Made by a program: the position numbers and the translations under genes. A DNA stretch of 64,000 nucleotides from Actinomycetes bacterium (lineage in GTDB: Bacteria; Actinomycetota; Actinomycetes; S36-B12). Where the stretch lies: contig JAHEIZ010000002.1 of NCBI GenBank assembly GCA_024639145.1, positions 124,001 to 188,000 on the forward strand, in the 5' to 3' direction. Below, piece after piece: positions 33,992 to 44,372 of the stretch (the first letter of the stretch is position 1; each line of letters begins with the position of its first letter). A model generated the notes under the pieces. It saw only the letters and a program-made list of their open reading frames with translations. It made no database searches and had not been told where the DNA came from.

Positions 33992-35455
33992 ATGACTGCT
34001 ACGAGCGCACCTACGCCCCGACATTGGCCCGCCTGGATCGCCGGCTCGGCCTGGGATCAGGGGGCTCCCGCCGAGGTGACTCACCCCGGAGACGGATCAC
34101 TCGTGGGCACCTACTCCGTCCCCGATGCTGCAGCGGTGGAGACCGCTATCGAGGCTGCCTGGAACGTACGGAAGGTGGCCCAGGCCACGACGGCGGCCCA
34201 GCGTGCTGCAGTGCTTACCCACGTCTCCCGTCGACTGGAGGAGCGCCTCGATGAGGTGGCCGCCCTCATCACAGCCGAGAACGGCAAGCCGATCACCTGG
34301 GCGCGCGCCGAGGCCTCGCGTGCTGTCTCGACCTTTCGATGGGCTGCAGAGGAGGCGCGTCGGTTCAACGGCGAATTCCAGCGTCTCGATACGGAGGCTG
34401 CGACCGCTGGTCGAGCGGCAATCATTCGTCGCTTCCCGCACGGCCCGGTGCTCGGTATCTCGCCCTTCAACTTCCCCGTGAATCTCGTCGCCCACAAGGT
34501 TGCGCCGGCGCTCGCCGTGGGCGCTCCCATCGTGATCAAGCCCGCCCCGGCGACCCCGCTCGGTGCGCTTCTCCTCGGCGAGCTCCTCGCTGAGACCGAT
34601 CTCCCGGCCGGCATGTTCTCCGTGCTTCCGGTGGGCAATGAGGTCGCTCCCGCACTGGTCGATGATCCGCGGCTTCCGGTCGTGTCCTTCACTGGGTCCG
34701 AGACCGTGGGTTTCGCCATCCAGCGCGCGGTTCCGCACAAGCACGTGGTGCTAGAGCTCGGCGGAAACGCGGCCGCAATCGTGCTTGCCGACTACTCGAG
34801 TGATGCCGACATCGAATGGGCATGCCAGCGCATCGCGATGTTCGGGAATTCTCAAGGCGGACAGACCTGTGTGTCCGTTCAGCGGATCCTGGTCGAGGAA
34901 TCCATTGCCGAGAAGTTCACGGCGCGCCTGACCGAGGTCGTGCGCAACCTTCCTAACGGCTCGCCGTGGGAGCCTGCGACAGTGGTCGGCCCGATGATTC
35001 ACGAGGCAGCGGCAGAGCGGGTCGAAGAATGGCTGACCGAGGCCATTGATGCTGGCGCAACAGTGCTTGCCGGCGGCAAGCGCGAGGGCACCTACATCGA
35101 GCCCACCTTGCTCGCGCACGTTCCGGCGAACGTCCGGGTCGAGACCGAAGAGGTATTCGGTCCGGTCATGTCAGTGCGCGCCATCGCCGATCTCGACGAA
35201 GGTATTGCCATCGTCAACGATTCGCGTTTCGGCCTGCAAACCGGCGTGTTCACCCATGACATCCAGAAGGCGTTCCGTGCGCATCGCGACCTTGAGGTCG
35301 GTGGCGTGATCATCGGAGAGGCGCCGACCTTCCGTGCCGATCAGATGCCCTATGGAGGTATCAAGGCCTCTGGTGTGGGCCGTGAGGGACTACGGTCCGC
35401 CATCATGGATCTCACACATGAGCGCGTGATGGTGCTGACCGACCTCGCTCTGTAA
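33992..35455 (+). CDS. GabD-like NAD(P)-dependent aldehyde dehydrogenase
   Basis: A 487-residue ALDH predicted to oxidise the semialdehyde product of GabT (succinate or glutarate semialdehyde). Catalytic C293 lies in NSQGGQTCVSVQRIL, base E255 in LELGGNA and N160 in GISPFNFPVNL. The tail MPYGGIKASGVGREGLRSAIMDLT is of the usual ALDH kind. Its overall sequence belongs to a branch often annotated only as aldehyde dehydrogenase, so the substrate rests on the gabT-pucR context. It is the last gene of the catabolic region before dxr. Confidence 0.86.
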   Translation: MTATSAPTPRHWPAWIAGSAWDQGAPAEVTHPGDGSLVGTYSVPDAAAVETAIEAAWNVRKVAQATTAAQRAAVLTHVSRRLEERLDEVAALITAENGKPITWARAEASRAVSTFRWAAEEARRFNGEFQRLDTEAATAGRAAIIRRFPHGPVLGISPFNFPVNLVAHKVAPALAVGAPIVIKPAPATPLGALLLGELLAETDLPAGMFSVLPVGNEVAPALVDDPRLPVVSFTGSETVGFAIQRAVPHKHVVLELGGNAAAIVLADYSSDADIEWACQRIAMFGNSQGGQTCVSVQRILVEESIAEKFTARLTEVVRNLPNGSPWEPATVVGPMIHEAAAERVEEWLTEAIDAGATVLAGGKREGTYIEPTLLAHVPANVRVETEEVFGPVMSVRAIADLDEGIAIVNDSRFGLQTGVFTHDIQKAFRAHRDLEVGGVIIGEAPTFRADQMPYGGIKASGVGREGLRSAIMDLTHERVMVLTDLAL

Positions 35456-35503
35456 TCGCATATGGTCGGGGGAGTACCTCGGCACTATGAGCGAAAGGCG
35501 CTG

Positions 35504-36712
35504 GTGAGTCGTCGCGTCGTCATTCTCGGGAGCACGGGTTCCATCGGGACCCAGGCTCTCGATATCGCTGCGCGCAATCCCGAGGCGTTCGACATAGTCG
35601 GTCTGAGTGCGGGCGGCACTGATGTCGGACTCCTCGCCCGGCAGGCGCTCGACTTCCGAGTAGAGGCAATCGCTGTCGCGAGAGCGTCAGCCGTGTCCGA
35701 TCTTCAGTTGGCCCTCTATGCCGAGGCCCAGCAGCGCGGGTTCTCCACGGGTCAGTTCGAGTTGCCGAAGATTCTCGCGGGTCCTGACTCGGCGAGTGAG
35801 CTGGCCGGCTGGCCATGCGATGTCGTGCTCAACGGGATCGCCGGCGCTGCCGGCCTGGTACCGACGCTCGAGGCACTGCGCGCAGATCGCATGCTGGCGC
35901 TCGCCAACAAGGAATCCCTGATCATCGGCGGTCCGCTAGTGAAGGCCCTCGCCCGGCCCGACCAGATCGTGGCCGTTGACTCCGAGCATTCGGCTCTCGC
36001 CCAGTCGCTGCGTTCTGGCACGGCTCGGGAAGTGCGACGCCTGGTTCTCACCGCGAGCGGCGGGCCATTCCGGGGCAAGACTCGTGCGCAGCTCGCCGAC
36101 GTCACTCCGGCGCAGGCGTTGAAGCACCCGACATGGGCCATGGGCCCCCTCGTCACGATCAATTCCGCCACGTTGATGAACAAGGGTCTTGAGGTCATCG
36201 AAGCGCATCTGCTCTTCGACATCGATTTCGATGCGATCGATGTCGTCGTGCACCCCCAATCCGTCGTTCACTCGATGGTCGAGTACGTCGATGGCTCGAC
36301 CATCGCCCAGGCGAGCCCGCCTGACATGCGACTTCCGATCGCACTCGGGATGTCCTGGCCTGACCGCGTTCCCGGGGCGGCCCACCCCTGTGACTGGACT
36401 TCCGCGACCGCCTGGGAGTTCTTCCCGCTCGATGAGGAGGCCTTTCCGGCAGTAGGTCTGGCCCGACGGGCCGGCAGCGCCGGCGGCACCGCGCCCGCAG
36501 TGTTCAACGGAGCCGATGAGGCGTGCGTCGAGGCCTTCCTCGCCGGCCGCATTCCCTTCACGTCGATCGTCGACACGGTCGATCGAGTGCTGCAGGAGCA
36601 CCTCGCTGTCGGCAGCGGGGAATGGGTTCCCGGGAACTCCGTCACCCTCGACGACGTCTTACATGCGGATGCCTGGGCACGCGCTCGGGCCGCGGAGATC
36701 TCGGGGAGCTGA
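35504..36712 (+). CDS. dxr: 1-deoxy-D-xylulose 5-phosphate reductoisomerase
   Basis: Second committed enzyme of the MEP isoprenoid pathway, making 2-C-methyl-D-erythritol 4-phosphate with NADPH. The 402-residue protein opens with the nucleotide motif [19 protein letters not shown] (GSTGSIG at 9-15). It contains NKESLIIGG, the metal/substrate segment [19 protein letters not shown] and [19 protein letters not shown] 35504 is chosen because GAAAGG (35492-35497) precedes it and the product then starts just before the Rossmann strand; an in-frame ATG at 35462 adds 14 residues. The M50 protease gene follows after one base. Confidence 0.95.
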   Translation: MSRRVVILGSTGSIGTQALDIAARNPEAFDIVGLSAGGTDVGLLARQALDFRVEAIAVARASAVSDLQLALYAEAQQRGFSTGQFELPKILAGPDSASELAGWPCDVVLNGIAGAAGLVPTLEALRADRMLALANKESLIIGGPLVKALARPDQIVAVDSEHSALAQSLRSGTAREVRRLVLTASGGPFRGKTRAQLADVTPAQALKHPTWAMGPLVTINSATLMNKGLEVIEAHLLFDIDFDAIDVVVHPQSVVHSMVEYVDGSTIAQASPPDMRLPIALGMSWPDRVPGAAHPCDWTSATAWEFFPLDEEAFPAVGLARRAGSAGGTAPAVFNGADEACVEAFLAGRIPFTSIVDTVDRVLQEHLAVGSGEWVPGNSVTLDDVLHADAWARARAAEISGS

Positions 36713-36713
36713 C

Positions 36714-38036
36714 ATGCTGCAAGTCATCGGCATCCTGCTCTTCGTCATCGTGATCGGCGGATCGATCGCCCTTCATGAACTCGGGCACCTCATTCCTGCG
36801 AAGGCATTCGGGGTGCGGGTCTCGGAGTACATGATCGGCTTCGGTCCGACCCTGTGGTCACAGGTCAAGGGCGAGACTCGATACGGAATCAAGGCCGTGC
36901 CGCTGGGCGGCTACATTCGAATGATCGGAATGCTTCCGCCTGCTAAGGGTGATGCGGAAGGTACTGCGCGCCGGATGTCGACGGGGCGCTTCGCGATCAT
37001 GGTGGCGGATGCGCGTCGAGCCTCGGTCGAGGAGATCGAGCCCGGTGACGAAAACCGTGTCTTCTACAAACTGCCCGTGCGCAAGCGAGTCACCATCATG
37101 CTCGGCGGTCCGACCATGAACCTGCTCCTCGCATTCATCCTCTTCTCGATCATGCTGGTGGGTATCGGCCTCCCTCAGCCCACTTTGACCATCTCGCGGG
37201 TCGTGCCCTGCACGCCAACTGCAGAGCAGCCGCTTGCCGCTCCGCTTCCGTCCGGCCAATGTCCGACGGGCTCGCTGACCGGCCCTGCCCAGGCAGCAGG
37301 ACTGCTTCCCGGTGACACGGTCACGGCGGTTAATTCCACGCCCGTGAAATCCTGGGACGACATGACTGATTGGATCCGCGCGCACGGGGATCAAAGCGTG
37401 ACCGTCACCGTTGATCGGGCGGGAACACCGATCGATCTGAGTATTGACGTCGCCACAGTCGAACGGCCTGAGTACGACGCCAATGGCGTCGCCACTGGTG
37501 CGACAGTGACATCCGGATTCATCGGCGTTTCCCCAGGCGTCGAATACGTCTCTGCTGGCTGGTCCTCGGTGCCCTCGTACATGTGGGACATCACCGTGGC
37601 ATCGGTCAAGGGACTCCTCTCGCTTCCGGTACGCCTGTACGAACTCGTGAAGGACACCTTGATCGGCGGCCAGGATCGAGCGATTGATGGCCCGGTCAGT
37701 GTCGTGGGAGTGACTCGAATCGGCGGCGAGGTGGCCGCGATGGACCAGCCGTTGGTGGCGAAGGCGGCGACTTTTCTCGGGCTCGCTGCTTCGTTGAACC
37801 TGTTCCTCTTCCTGTTCAATCTGATTCCGGTGCTCCCGCTGGATGGCGGTCACGTAGCGGGAGCGTTGTACGAGGGAACCCGACGTCGTCTCGCTCGACT
37901 ATTCGGACGGCCTGATCCGGGCCCCGTTGATGTCGCGCGCCTGCTGCCCGTTGCATATGTGGTGGCCGGGATCCTGCTGGCGATGGGCGTGATCGTGATC
38001 TGGGCCGACGTGGTGCGCCCGATCTCACTCGGCTAG
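36714..38036 (+). CDS. rseP: Site-2 zinc metalloprotease (M50, RseP-like)
   Basis: Membrane-embedded protease that cuts anti-sigma factors or other substrates within the bilayer. The 440-residue protein has the HExxH motif at H21-E22-H25 (ALHELGHLIPAKAF) in the first helix, a PDZ domain (GPAQAAGLLPGDTVTAVNSTPVKSWDDM), and the third metal ligand motif PVLPLDGGHVAGALYE near the C-terminus. An in-frame start at 36516 lies inside dxr; ATG 36714 with GGGGAG (36703-36708) is correct. The dxr-M50-ispG order is conserved in actinobacteria. Confidence 0.93.
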   Translation: MLQVIGILLFVIVIGGSIALHELGHLIPAKAFGVRVSEYMIGFGPTLWSQVKGETRYGIKAVPLGGYIRMIGMLPPAKGDAEGTARRMSTGRFAIMVADARRASVEEIEPGDENRVFYKLPVRKRVTIMLGGPTMNLLLAFILFSIMLVGIGLPQPTLTISRVVPCTPTAEQPLAAPLPSGQCPTGSLTGPAQAAGLLPGDTVTAVNSTPVKSWDDMTDWIRAHGDQSVTVTVDRAGTPIDLSIDVATVERPEYDANGVATGATVTSGFIGVSPGVEYVSAGWSSVPSYMWDITVASVKGLLSLPVRLYELVKDTLIGGQDRAIDGPVSVVGVTRIGGEVAAMDQPLVAKAATFLGLAASLNLFLFLFNLIPVLPLDGGHVAGALYEGTRRRLARLFGRPDPGPVDVARLLPVAYVVAGILLAMGVIVIWADVVRPISLG

Positions 38037-38060
38037 CGGGCCGCCGCGCGAACCTGAGGC

Positions 38061-38066
38061 CATAAT
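38061..38066 (+). promoter_or_regulatory. Candidate -10 element (CATAAT) for a leaderless ispG mRNA
   Basis: CATAAT matches the -10 consensus at five of six positions and ends six bases before the GTG start at 38073. No Shine-Dalgarno is seen. Confidence 0.5.
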
Positions 38067-38072
38067 GAGTGG

Positions 38073-39230
38073 GTGAGTATCGAACTCGGCATGCCCTCGA
38101 CCCCAGCACCCACCATCGCTCCTCGGCGGGTGTCACGGCAGTTGCTGCTCAAGCATCCGACCCACCCTGTTCTCGTGGGCGGGGATGCCCCGGTCAGTGT
38201 GCAGTCGATGTGCACGACGCTCACCTCCGACGTGAACGCCACACTGCAGCAGATCGCGGAACTCACCGCGGCTGGCTGCCAGATTGTGCGCGTCGCGGTA
38301 CCGAGCCAGGATGACGCAGATGCCCTGCCGGAGATCGCCCGTAAGTCGGGTATCCCGGTGATTGCCGATATCCACTTTCAGCCCAAGTACGTGTTCGCGG
38401 CCATTGATGCTGGTTGCGCTGCCGTGCGGGTGAATCCGGGCAACATCAAGCAGTTCGATGACAAGATCGCCGAGATCGCTCGCGCAGCGAAGGATGCCGG
38501 TACGCCGATTCGGATCGGTGTCAATGCGGGCTCACTGGATCCGCGGTTGCTGAAGAAGTACGGCAAGGCCACGCCCGAAGCGCTCGTTGAGTCAGCTCTC
38601 TGGGAAGCGTCATTGTTCGAGGAGCACGACTTCCGCGACATCAAGATCTCGGTGAAGCACAACGATCCCGTCGTGATGGTCAAGGCCTACATGCAGCTTG
38701 CCGAGCAGTGCGACTACCCCTTGCATCTCGGGGTGACCGAGGCAGGCCCGGCATTCCAGGGCACCATCAAGTCATCTGTCGCCTTCGGCGCACTCTTGTC
38801 TCGCGGTATCGGCGACACCATTCGGGTCTCTTTGTCTGCTCCGCCCGTCGAGGAAGTCAAGGTCGGCAATGCGATCCTGGAGTCCTTGAACCTTCGCAAG
38901 CGTGGCCTGGAGATCGTCTCCTGCCCCTCCTGCGGTCGTGCCCAGGTTGACGTCTACACCCTTGCCGAGCAGGTGACTGCAGGTCTCGAGGGCTTGGAAG
39001 TCCCTCTTCGCGTGGCCGTGATGGGGTGTGTCGTCAATGGCCCGGGCGAAGCGCGCGAGGCTGATCTTGGCGTGGCTTCGGGCAACGGCAAGGGGCAGAT
39101 CTTCGTGCGCGGTGAGGTCATCAAGACCGTGCCCGAGGCTCAGATCGTCGAGACCTTGATCGAGGAGGCCATGAAGCTGGCCGAGTCGATGGGCGATCTC
39201 GAAGGCACGCCCACCGTGACTGCCGGCTGA
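38073..39230 (+). CDS. ispG: 4-hydroxy-3-methylbut-2-en-1-yl diphosphate synthase (flavodoxin/ferredoxin)
   Basis: Iron-sulfur enzyme of the MEP pathway that converts MEcPP to HMBPP. The 385-residue protein has the TIM-barrel half ([39 protein letters not shown]) and the cluster half with C284 and C287 (SCPSCGRAQ), C319 ([10 protein letters not shown]) and the fourth ligand E326. The GTG start lies six bases after CATAAT, suggesting leaderless translation. It follows dxr and the protease, an actinobacterial isoprenoid cluster. Confidence 0.96.
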   Translation: MSIELGMPSTPAPTIAPRRVSRQLLLKHPTHPVLVGGDAPVSVQSMCTTLTSDVNATLQQIAELTAAGCQIVRVAVPSQDDADALPEIARKSGIPVIADIHFQPKYVFAAIDAGCAAVRVNPGNIKQFDDKIAEIARAAKDAGTPIRIGVNAGSLDPRLLKKYGKATPEALVESALWEASLFEEHDFRDIKISVKHNDPVVMVKAYMQLAEQCDYPLHLGVTEAGPAFQGTIKSSVAFGALLSRGIGDTIRVSLSAPPVEEVKVGNAILESLNLRKRGLEIVSCPSCGRAQVDVYTLAEQVTAGLEGLEVPLRVAVMGCVVNGPGEAREADLGVASGNGKGQIFVRGEVIKTVPEAQIVETLIEEAMKLAESMGDLEGTPTVTAG

Positions 39231-39232
39231 TC

Positions 39233-40069
39233 ATGGGGCGCATTCGCGCGCTGACCTCGGTTGATGTCTCTGCGGCGCGTGAGCTTCTCTCTCGCGATCC
39301 TGTCTCGTACTGCTTCGTCGACTCGCGTGTGCGCTCGGCCGGAGTAGATCCGTGGCGCCTGGGTGGGGAGATGTGGGGTTACGTGGACGACCACGACGCA
39401 CTGGTGTCTCTCCTGTACATCGGTGCGAACCTGGTTCCCGTCGCCACGACCCCGGCTTCGAGAGCCGCATTCGCGGATCGGCTTCGCCAGACAGGTCGAC
39501 GCTCGTCGTCGATTGTCGGGGTCGCCGAAGAGGTGCTCGACCTCTGGAGAATCCTCGAGCCCTCCTGGGGTCCATGTCGCGAACTACGTGATCGCCAGCC
39601 GCTTCTCGTCATGGACACTGATCCGATCGTCGACGCTGACCCCGAGGTGCGTTTCATCGGCATTGACGAGCTCGATGCGCTGGTTCCCGCATGCATCGAG
39701 ATGTTCACTCAGGAGGTAGGCGTCTCACCTGTGGCCGGTGGTGGGGGAATGGCGTACCGATCACGCATTGCCGAACTCGTGCGTTCGAGCAGGTCGTTGG
39801 GTCGAATCGAGAACGGCGTAGTCGTGTTCAAGGCCGAGATCGGGACAGCGACTCCGTTGGTCTGCCAGGTGCAGGGGGTCTGGGTCGATCCGGGCATGCG
39901 CGGTCGCGGAATCTCGGTGCCGGCAATGGCAGCCACGGTTCGACTCGCACGCATGCATATCGCCCCTGTCGTGAGCCTGTACGTGAATGATTTCAACACC
40001 GTGGCCAGGCGAACATATGAGTCGTGCGGGTTCAGGCAGCACGAGACTTTCGCGACCGTGCTCTTCTAG
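39233..40069 (+). CDS. GNAT-family N-acetyltransferase with DUF4081 N-terminal domain
   Basis: A 278-residue protein of the actinobacterial DUF4081-GNAT type found between ispG and proS. The N-terminal half ([36 protein letters not shown]) is the DUF4081 part. The C-terminal GNAT domain has the acetyl-CoA loop [24 protein letters not shown] and the closing [32 protein letters not shown]. The substrate is unknown. It starts two bases after the ispG stop and is probably cotranscribed. Confidence 0.87.
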   Translation: MGRIRALTSVDVSAARELLSRDPVSYCFVDSRVRSAGVDPWRLGGEMWGYVDDHDALVSLLYIGANLVPVATTPASRAAFADRLRQTGRRSSSIVGVAEEVLDLWRILEPSWGPCRELRDRQPLLVMDTDPIVDADPEVRFIGIDELDALVPACIEMFTQEVGVSPVAGGGGMAYRSRIAELVRSSRSLGRIENGVVVFKAEIGTATPLVCQVQGVWVDPGMRGRGISVPAMAATVRLARMHIAPVVSLYVNDFNTVARRTYESCGFRQHETFATVLF

Positions 40070-40118
40070 CTCGATCCTTCGGCCCGATATCCTCCACGGA
40101 CCCGACAAAGGAGCACAC

Positions 40119-41888
40119 GTGATCACCCGGATGTCCAGCCTCTTCCTGCGCACCCTTCGCGAGGACCCGGCCGACGCCGAGGTACCGAGCCACCGTTTCC
40201 TGGTGCGTGCGGGCTATGTGCGTCGTGTTGCCCCGGGTATCTTCTCCTGGCTGCCCCTCGGATATGAGGTCTACCGGAATGTCGAGCGCATCGTGCGCGA
40301 GGAGATGAACGGCGCGGGTTTCCAGGAAGTCCATTTCCCGGCCCTGCTGCCGCGCGAGGCATACGAGGCCACCGGCCGCTGGAATGAATACGGCGACACT
40401 TTGTTCCGCCTCCAGGATCGAAAGAATGCCGACTACCTCCTCGGGCCGACCCATGAGGAGATGTTCACCCTCATGGTCAAGGGGGAGTACTCGTCCTACA
40501 AGGATCTCCCCGTCACGCTCTACCAGATTCAGACGAAGTACCGCGATGAGGCACGTCCGCGCGCGGGCATCCTGCGTGGCCGCGAGTTCGTGATGAAGGA
40601 CTCCTACTCCTTCGATCTCGACGATGCCGGACTGGAAGCTTCCTACGCCCGTCATCGTCAGGCGTACATCGATACCTTTACTCGACTTGGCCTCGAGTTC
40701 GTGATCGTCTCGGCGATGTCAGGTGCGATGGGCGGCTCGGCCAGCGAGGAGTTCCTCGCCCCGACCGTCGTCGGCGAGGACTCCTTCGTCCGCTGCACGT
40801 CGTGCGATTACGCCGCGAACGTCGAGGCGGTCACCACTCCGGTGCCTGCGTCGATGGATTTCGCCGCCCTGCCGACCTCCCATGTCGAGTCGACTCCGAA
40901 TGCCGCGTCCATCGAGGATCTCGTGGCGCTGTCGAACTCCGAGGATTCCCTTCGGCGTGCAGGCCGCGACTGGGTGGGCTCCGACACGCTGAAGGTCGTT
41001 GTCTTCATGGTGACTGACTCCGAGGGCACGCAGAAGCCGCTTGCTATCGGACTTCCCGGTGATCGAGAGGTAGATGCGAAGCGACTCGAAGCCGTGCTGC
41101 ACCCCCGTGAAGCGCGTCCGTTCGAGGACGCCGATTTCGCCAAGCACCCTGCCCTCGTCAAGGGCTACATCGGTCCGGGAGTACTCGGCCTGGCAAAGCC
41201 TGCCGGAATTGAATTCCTCGTCGATCCGCGTATTGTCGAAGGAAGCTCATGGATCTCCGGTGCGGATCACGTCGGCACTCACGTGTATGACCTCGTGGCA
41301 GGTCGCGATTTCACCGCAGATGGGACCATCGAGGTTGCCGAGATTCGCGAAGGCGATCTCTGTCCGGAGTGCGGCGGTGCGCTCTCGCTTGCGCGGGGGA
41401 TCGAGATCGGCCACATCTTCCAGCTCGGACGCAAGTATGCCGAGGCAATGGGGCTGAAAGTCCAAGGTGAGACCGGCGACCTGGTCACGGTAACGATGGG
41501 CTCGTACGGCATCGGCGTCTCTCGCGCGGTGGCGGCGATTGCCGAGCAGTCGCATGATGACAAGGGTCTCATGTGGCCTCGCGAAGTGGCACCTGCAGAT
41601 GTGCACCTGATCGCGACGGGCAAGACCGATGAGCCTTTCGATTACGCCGATCAGCTTGCGACCGATCTCGAGGGCAGGGGAGTGCGCGTGCTGCTCGATG
41701 ATCGACGCGGCGTCTCGCCGGGAGTGAAATTCAATGACTCCGAGCTCATCGGCATTCCGACCATCGTCGTGGTGGGCAAGCGCCTTCCCGAGGGCTTTAT
41801 CGAGGTCAAGGACAGGTCGACGGGCGAGCGTGTCGATATCGCCATCTCCGACGCAGTCGGCGAGATCAGTGCGATCTGCGGAAGGTGA
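40119..41888 (+). CDS. proS: Prolyl-tRNA synthetase, bacterial type
   Basis: Charges tRNA-Pro with proline. The 589-residue class II synthetase begins [44 protein letters not shown], has motif 2 ([26 protein letters not shown]), an inserted editing domain (about residues 230-390), motif 3 ([17 protein letters not shown]) and a C-terminal anticodon-binding domain. GTG 40119 is chosen: AAAGGAG (40107-40113) is well spaced, while an upstream in-frame start would lie in the GNAT gene. Its TGA abuts the stop of the convergent DUF4439 gene. Confidence 0.96.
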   Translation: MITRMSSLFLRTLREDPADAEVPSHRFLVRAGYVRRVAPGIFSWLPLGYEVYRNVERIVREEMNGAGFQEVHFPALLPREAYEATGRWNEYGDTLFRLQDRKNADYLLGPTHEEMFTLMVKGEYSSYKDLPVTLYQIQTKYRDEARPRAGILRGREFVMKDSYSFDLDDAGLEASYARHRQAYIDTFTRLGLEFVIVSAMSGAMGGSASEEFLAPTVVGEDSFVRCTSCDYAANVEAVTTPVPASMDFAALPTSHVESTPNAASIEDLVALSNSEDSLRRAGRDWVGSDTLKVVVFMVTDSEGTQKPLAIGLPGDREVDAKRLEAVLHPREARPFEDADFAKHPALVKGYIGPGVLGLAKPAGIEFLVDPRIVEGSSWISGADHVGTHVYDLVAGRDFTADGTIEVAEIREGDLCPECGGALSLARGIEIGHIFQLGRKYAEAMGLKVQGETGDLVTVTMGSYGIGVSRAVAAIAEQSHDDKGLMWPREVAPADVHLIATGKTDEPFDYADQLATDLEGRGVRVLLDDRRGVSPGVKFNDSELIGIPTIVVVGKRLPEGFIEVKDRSTGERVDIAISDAVGEISAICGR

Positions 41889-42383
41889 TCAGCCAAGCGG
41901 TGCGAGGGCCGCGAGACGTGCGCGTGCCTTCATGACCGCATCGGCGGCGATCTTCCCGGCTGACTCGTAGATCGAGATCATCCGAGTCTCGATGTCCACC
42001 GAGAGCTTCTTGGCTGTCGACGGACCTCGCACCTCGAACGGCAGGTCATAGGCGATTGCTGCTGCCGGAATTGACTGGCCGTCAGCGCTCGCGAGATCGA
42101 TCCATGCCTCACGAAATCGGCGGTGCGCGGCAAGTGACGCCACGGCCCGTTCGCGGTCGACCCCCGTGAGATGGGCACCGATCACGCCATACGCGTAGAT
42201 CGCCGCATTCTCGGCCTCGATCAGGGTGCCGACATCCGCCGTTGTGGACACCTCGGAGGCCGCAGGGGGCGTGGCCGACTCGGTCGTCGAGGATCCGCCG
42301 CATCCGGTCAGGCTGATCGCGCCGATCGTGAGCACCACGAGGAGGGCGCACGTGCTGCGGCCCTGGCCCCGACGTCGTCGCAT
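41889..42383 (-). CDS. DUF4439 (ferritin-like) lipoprotein
   Basis: A 164-residue secreted protein. The N-terminus (MRRRRGQGRSTCALLVVLTIGAISLTGC) is a lipoprotein signal with a lipobox LTGC. The helical mature domain (LIEAENAAIYAYGVIGAHL, HRRFREAWIDLASA, IYESAGKIAADAVMKARARL) has a Glu/His pattern like the ferritin-like DUF4439 family. Its location between proS and rimP is typical of actinobacteria. ATG 42383 places the signal at the N-terminus; the longer open frame runs into rimP DNA. Function unknown. Its stop codon directly touches the proS stop (TGATCA). Confidence 0.8.
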   Translation of the reverse strand: MRRRRGQGRSTCALLVVLTIGAISLTGCGGSSTTESATPPAASEVSTTADVGTLIEAENAAIYAYGVIGAHLTGVDRERAVASLAAHRRFREAWIDLASADGQSIPAAAIAYDLPFEVRGPSTAKKLSVDIETRMISIYESAGKIAADAVMKARARLAALAPLG

Positions 42384-42476
42384 CTGACCAGGATGCCATG
42401 GCGCGCTAGAGTCGTCGTGCCGGGCATGACGCCGGTCACAAGTGAATCCGACAATTGAATGGCAGCAGGAGCAGCG

Positions 42477-42962
42477 ATGACAGACATTCCCCCTGGTGAT
42501 CTTGCCCGACAGATCCAGGCTGAGATTTCCGCCGTGGTCGAGGCCGAAATCGATGTCGAAGACGTCACCATCTCGAAGGCAGGCCGCCGTCAGCTCGTGC
42601 GCGTGATCATTGATCGCGACGGCGGCATAGATCTCGATCTTGTCGCGTCGGTGAGTCACCAAGTCTCCGAGATTCTCGACCAGCCCGGCTATGAGTCGTC
42701 CTTGGGTGACTCCTATGTCCTCGAGGTAACCTCGCCCGGCACTGACCGCCCGCTTACCTCGGAATCACACTGGCGTCGAGCGGCCACTCGCCTGGTCGTC
42801 GCCGATCTCGTCGATGGAACGTCCGTCACGGCACGCATCGTGTCTGTGATCGACGGAGTCGTCGTCCTGCAGCCAGAGAAGGGCGAGTCACTCTCGATTC
42901 CGATCACGCAGCTGCTTCGCGGCACTGTCCAGGTCGAGTTCAACCGGTCGGAGAAGGAGTAG
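42477..42962 (+). CDS. rimP: Ribosome maturation factor RimP
   Basis: Assists late assembly of the 30S subunit. The 161-residue protein has the N-terminal alpha/beta domain ([48 protein letters not shown]) and [24 protein letters not shown], the RimP core motif, then an SH3-like C-terminal domain. ATG 42477 is chosen because AGGAG (42467-42471) is correctly spaced; ATG 42459 is an in-frame alternative adding six residues. It precedes nusA by two bases. Confidence 0.94.
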   Translation: MTDIPPGDLARQIQAEISAVVEAEIDVEDVTISKAGRRQLVRVIIDRDGGIDLDLVASVSHQVSEILDQPGYESSLGDSYVLEVTSPGTDRPLTSESHWRRAATRLVVADLVDGTSVTARIVSVIDGVVVLQPEKGESLSIPITQLLRGTVQVEFNRSEKE

Positions 42963-42964
42963 TC

Positions 42965-43969
42965 ATGGATATCGATGTCAGCGCGCTCAAAGCACTTGTC
43001 CGCGAGAAGGAGCTCTCTCTCGACCTCGTGGTCGACACCATCGAGCAGGCACTTCTCACTGCCTACCATCGAACCGAGGGTGCAGCCACGCGCGCGCGCG
43101 CGACCCTCGACCGAAAGACCGGTCACGTCATTGTCTACGCGACCGAGCTCGACGACGAGGGAAATGTCGTGCGCGAGTACGACGACACGCCCGAGGGTTT
43201 TGGCCGAATCGCGGCGACCACCGCGCGCCAGGTGCTGCTCAATCGCCTTCGCGAGGCCGAGGATGACGTCACCCACAGCGAGTTTGCCGGGCGCGAGGGC
43301 GACCTCATCTCCGGAGTGATTCAGCAGAACAGCAATCCGCGCATGGTGCGCGTTGACATCGGCAAGGTTGAGGCGAACCTGCCTCCGGAGGAGCAGGTGC
43401 CGGGCGAGTCATACGTGCACGGTGAGCGGATCAAGGGCATTGTCACGGCCGTGCGCAAGGGCTTCAAGGGCCCGCAGGTCACTATCTCGCGCAGCCACCC
43501 CAATCTCGTTCGCGCTCTCTTCGCCCTGGAGGTTCCCGAGATCGCCGATGGCACGGTCACGATCAACGCACTGGCCCGCGAGGCTGGGCATCGCACGAAG
43601 ATCGCCGTGCGCTCAACCGTGCCCGGCGTGAACGCCAAGGGTGCCTGCATTGGCCCCCTGGGTCAGCGCGTGCGCCAGGTGATGAGCGAACTCGGCGGCG
43701 AGAAGATCGACATCGTCGACTTCAGCGATGACCCTGCCGAGATGATCGCTCACGCGCTCTCACCGGCCCGCGTGGAGTCCGTGCTGATTGTCGATCCGGT
43801 GGCACGTGCAGCCCGCGTGATCGTTCCTGACTACCAACTCTCCCTAGCGATCGGTCGAGAAGGGCAGAACGCCCGACTCGCGGCTCGCCTGACCGGGTGG
43901 CGCATCGATATTCGCTCCGATGCCGCGCCAGTGGCACCGGTGAGCCAGGGCGCGGAAGACGACAACTGA
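42965..43969 (+). CDS. nusA: Transcription termination/antitermination factor NusA
   Basis: Binds RNA polymerase and RNA to modulate pausing and termination. The 334-residue protein shows the N-terminal polymerase-binding domain ([29 protein letters not shown]), S1 domain ([36 protein letters not shown]) and KH domains ([52 protein letters not shown]). As usual in actinobacteria it lacks the C-terminal acidic repeats of E. coli NusA. Confidence 0.96.
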   Translation: MDIDVSALKALVREKELSLDLVVDTIEQALLTAYHRTEGAATRARATLDRKTGHVIVYATELDDEGNVVREYDDTPEGFGRIAATTARQVLLNRLREAEDDVTHSEFAGREGDLISGVIQQNSNPRMVRVDIGKVEANLPPEEQVPGESYVHGERIKGIVTAVRKGFKGPQVTISRSHPNLVRALFALEVPEIADGTVTINALAREAGHRTKIAVRSTVPGVNAKGACIGPLGQRVRQVMSELGGEKIDIVDFSDDPAEMIAHALSPARVESVLIVDPVARAARVIVPDYQLSLAIGREGQNARLAARLTGWRIDIRSDAAPVAPVSQGAEDDN

Positions 43970-43970
43970 G

Positions 43971-44219
43971 GTGATTCGCACGTGCATCGGGTGCCGGGCC
44001 CGTCAGGAGCCCGACGCCGAACCTCCATTGGCGCATGTGGTGGCCGTGGGTCAGGTGGTCACGCCTGATCCGCGCGGCCTGCTGGATGGGCGTGGAGCGT
44101 GGGTGCACCCCCAGTGCGTCAGCGAGGCCACCAAGAGGCGCTCCTGGGGCCGCGCACTACGGCTCGAGGGCGCGGTCGACCTGTCGTTGGTTCAGGAGCC
44201 GGGTGCGCTACGGGTATAG
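43971..44219 (+). CDS. ylxR: YlxR-family (DUF448) RNA-binding protein
   Basis: An 82-residue protein with the YlxR signature RTCIGCRARQ near the N-terminus and GLLDGRGAWVHPQCVSEATKRRSWGRALRLEGAVD. The family binds RNA or RNase P RNA and always sits between nusA and infB. It starts with GTG one base after the nusA stop. Its last codons overlap a TATAGT promoter-like element for infB. Confidence 0.9.
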   Translation: MIRTCIGCRARQEPDAEPPLAHVVAVGQVVTPDPRGLLDGRGAWVHPQCVSEATKRRSWGRALRLEGAVDLSLVQEPGALRV

Positions 44220-44220
44220 T
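44215..44220 (+). promoter_or_regulatory. Candidate infB promoter -10 (TATAGT)
   Basis: TATAGT matches the -10 consensus at five of six positions and overlaps the ylxR stop codon. A possible -35 TTCAGG (44191-44196) is 18 bases upstream. It would give infB its own transcript with a leader of about 145 bases. Confidence 0.5.
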
Positions 44221-44372
44221 GCCTCTTGGTCAGTGGCATGTCCGCCCTGATCTCCGCCCACCGTTCGGGAGCCCCTCATGAGGACTTACACCCGATGAAC
44301 GCACGGATTTGACCATGCGTCGTTTGAACTGACGGCCCGGTGCGGTAAGCCCGGGCCAAAGACAGGAGAGTT
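44220..44372 (+). promoter_or_regulatory. infB leader with two mini-ORFs and a hairpin
   Basis: ATG 44277 opens a six-codon frame (MRTYTR) whose TGA overlaps the next ATG (44294), which opens a five-codon frame (MNARI). Then GGCCCGG (44334-44340) pairs with CCGGGCC (44351-44357), a perfect 7-bp stem with a 10-base loop ending just before the AGGAGAG Shine-Dalgarno. No T-run follows, so it is not an intrinsic terminator. The layout could modulate infB translation; that is inference. Confidence 0.45.
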
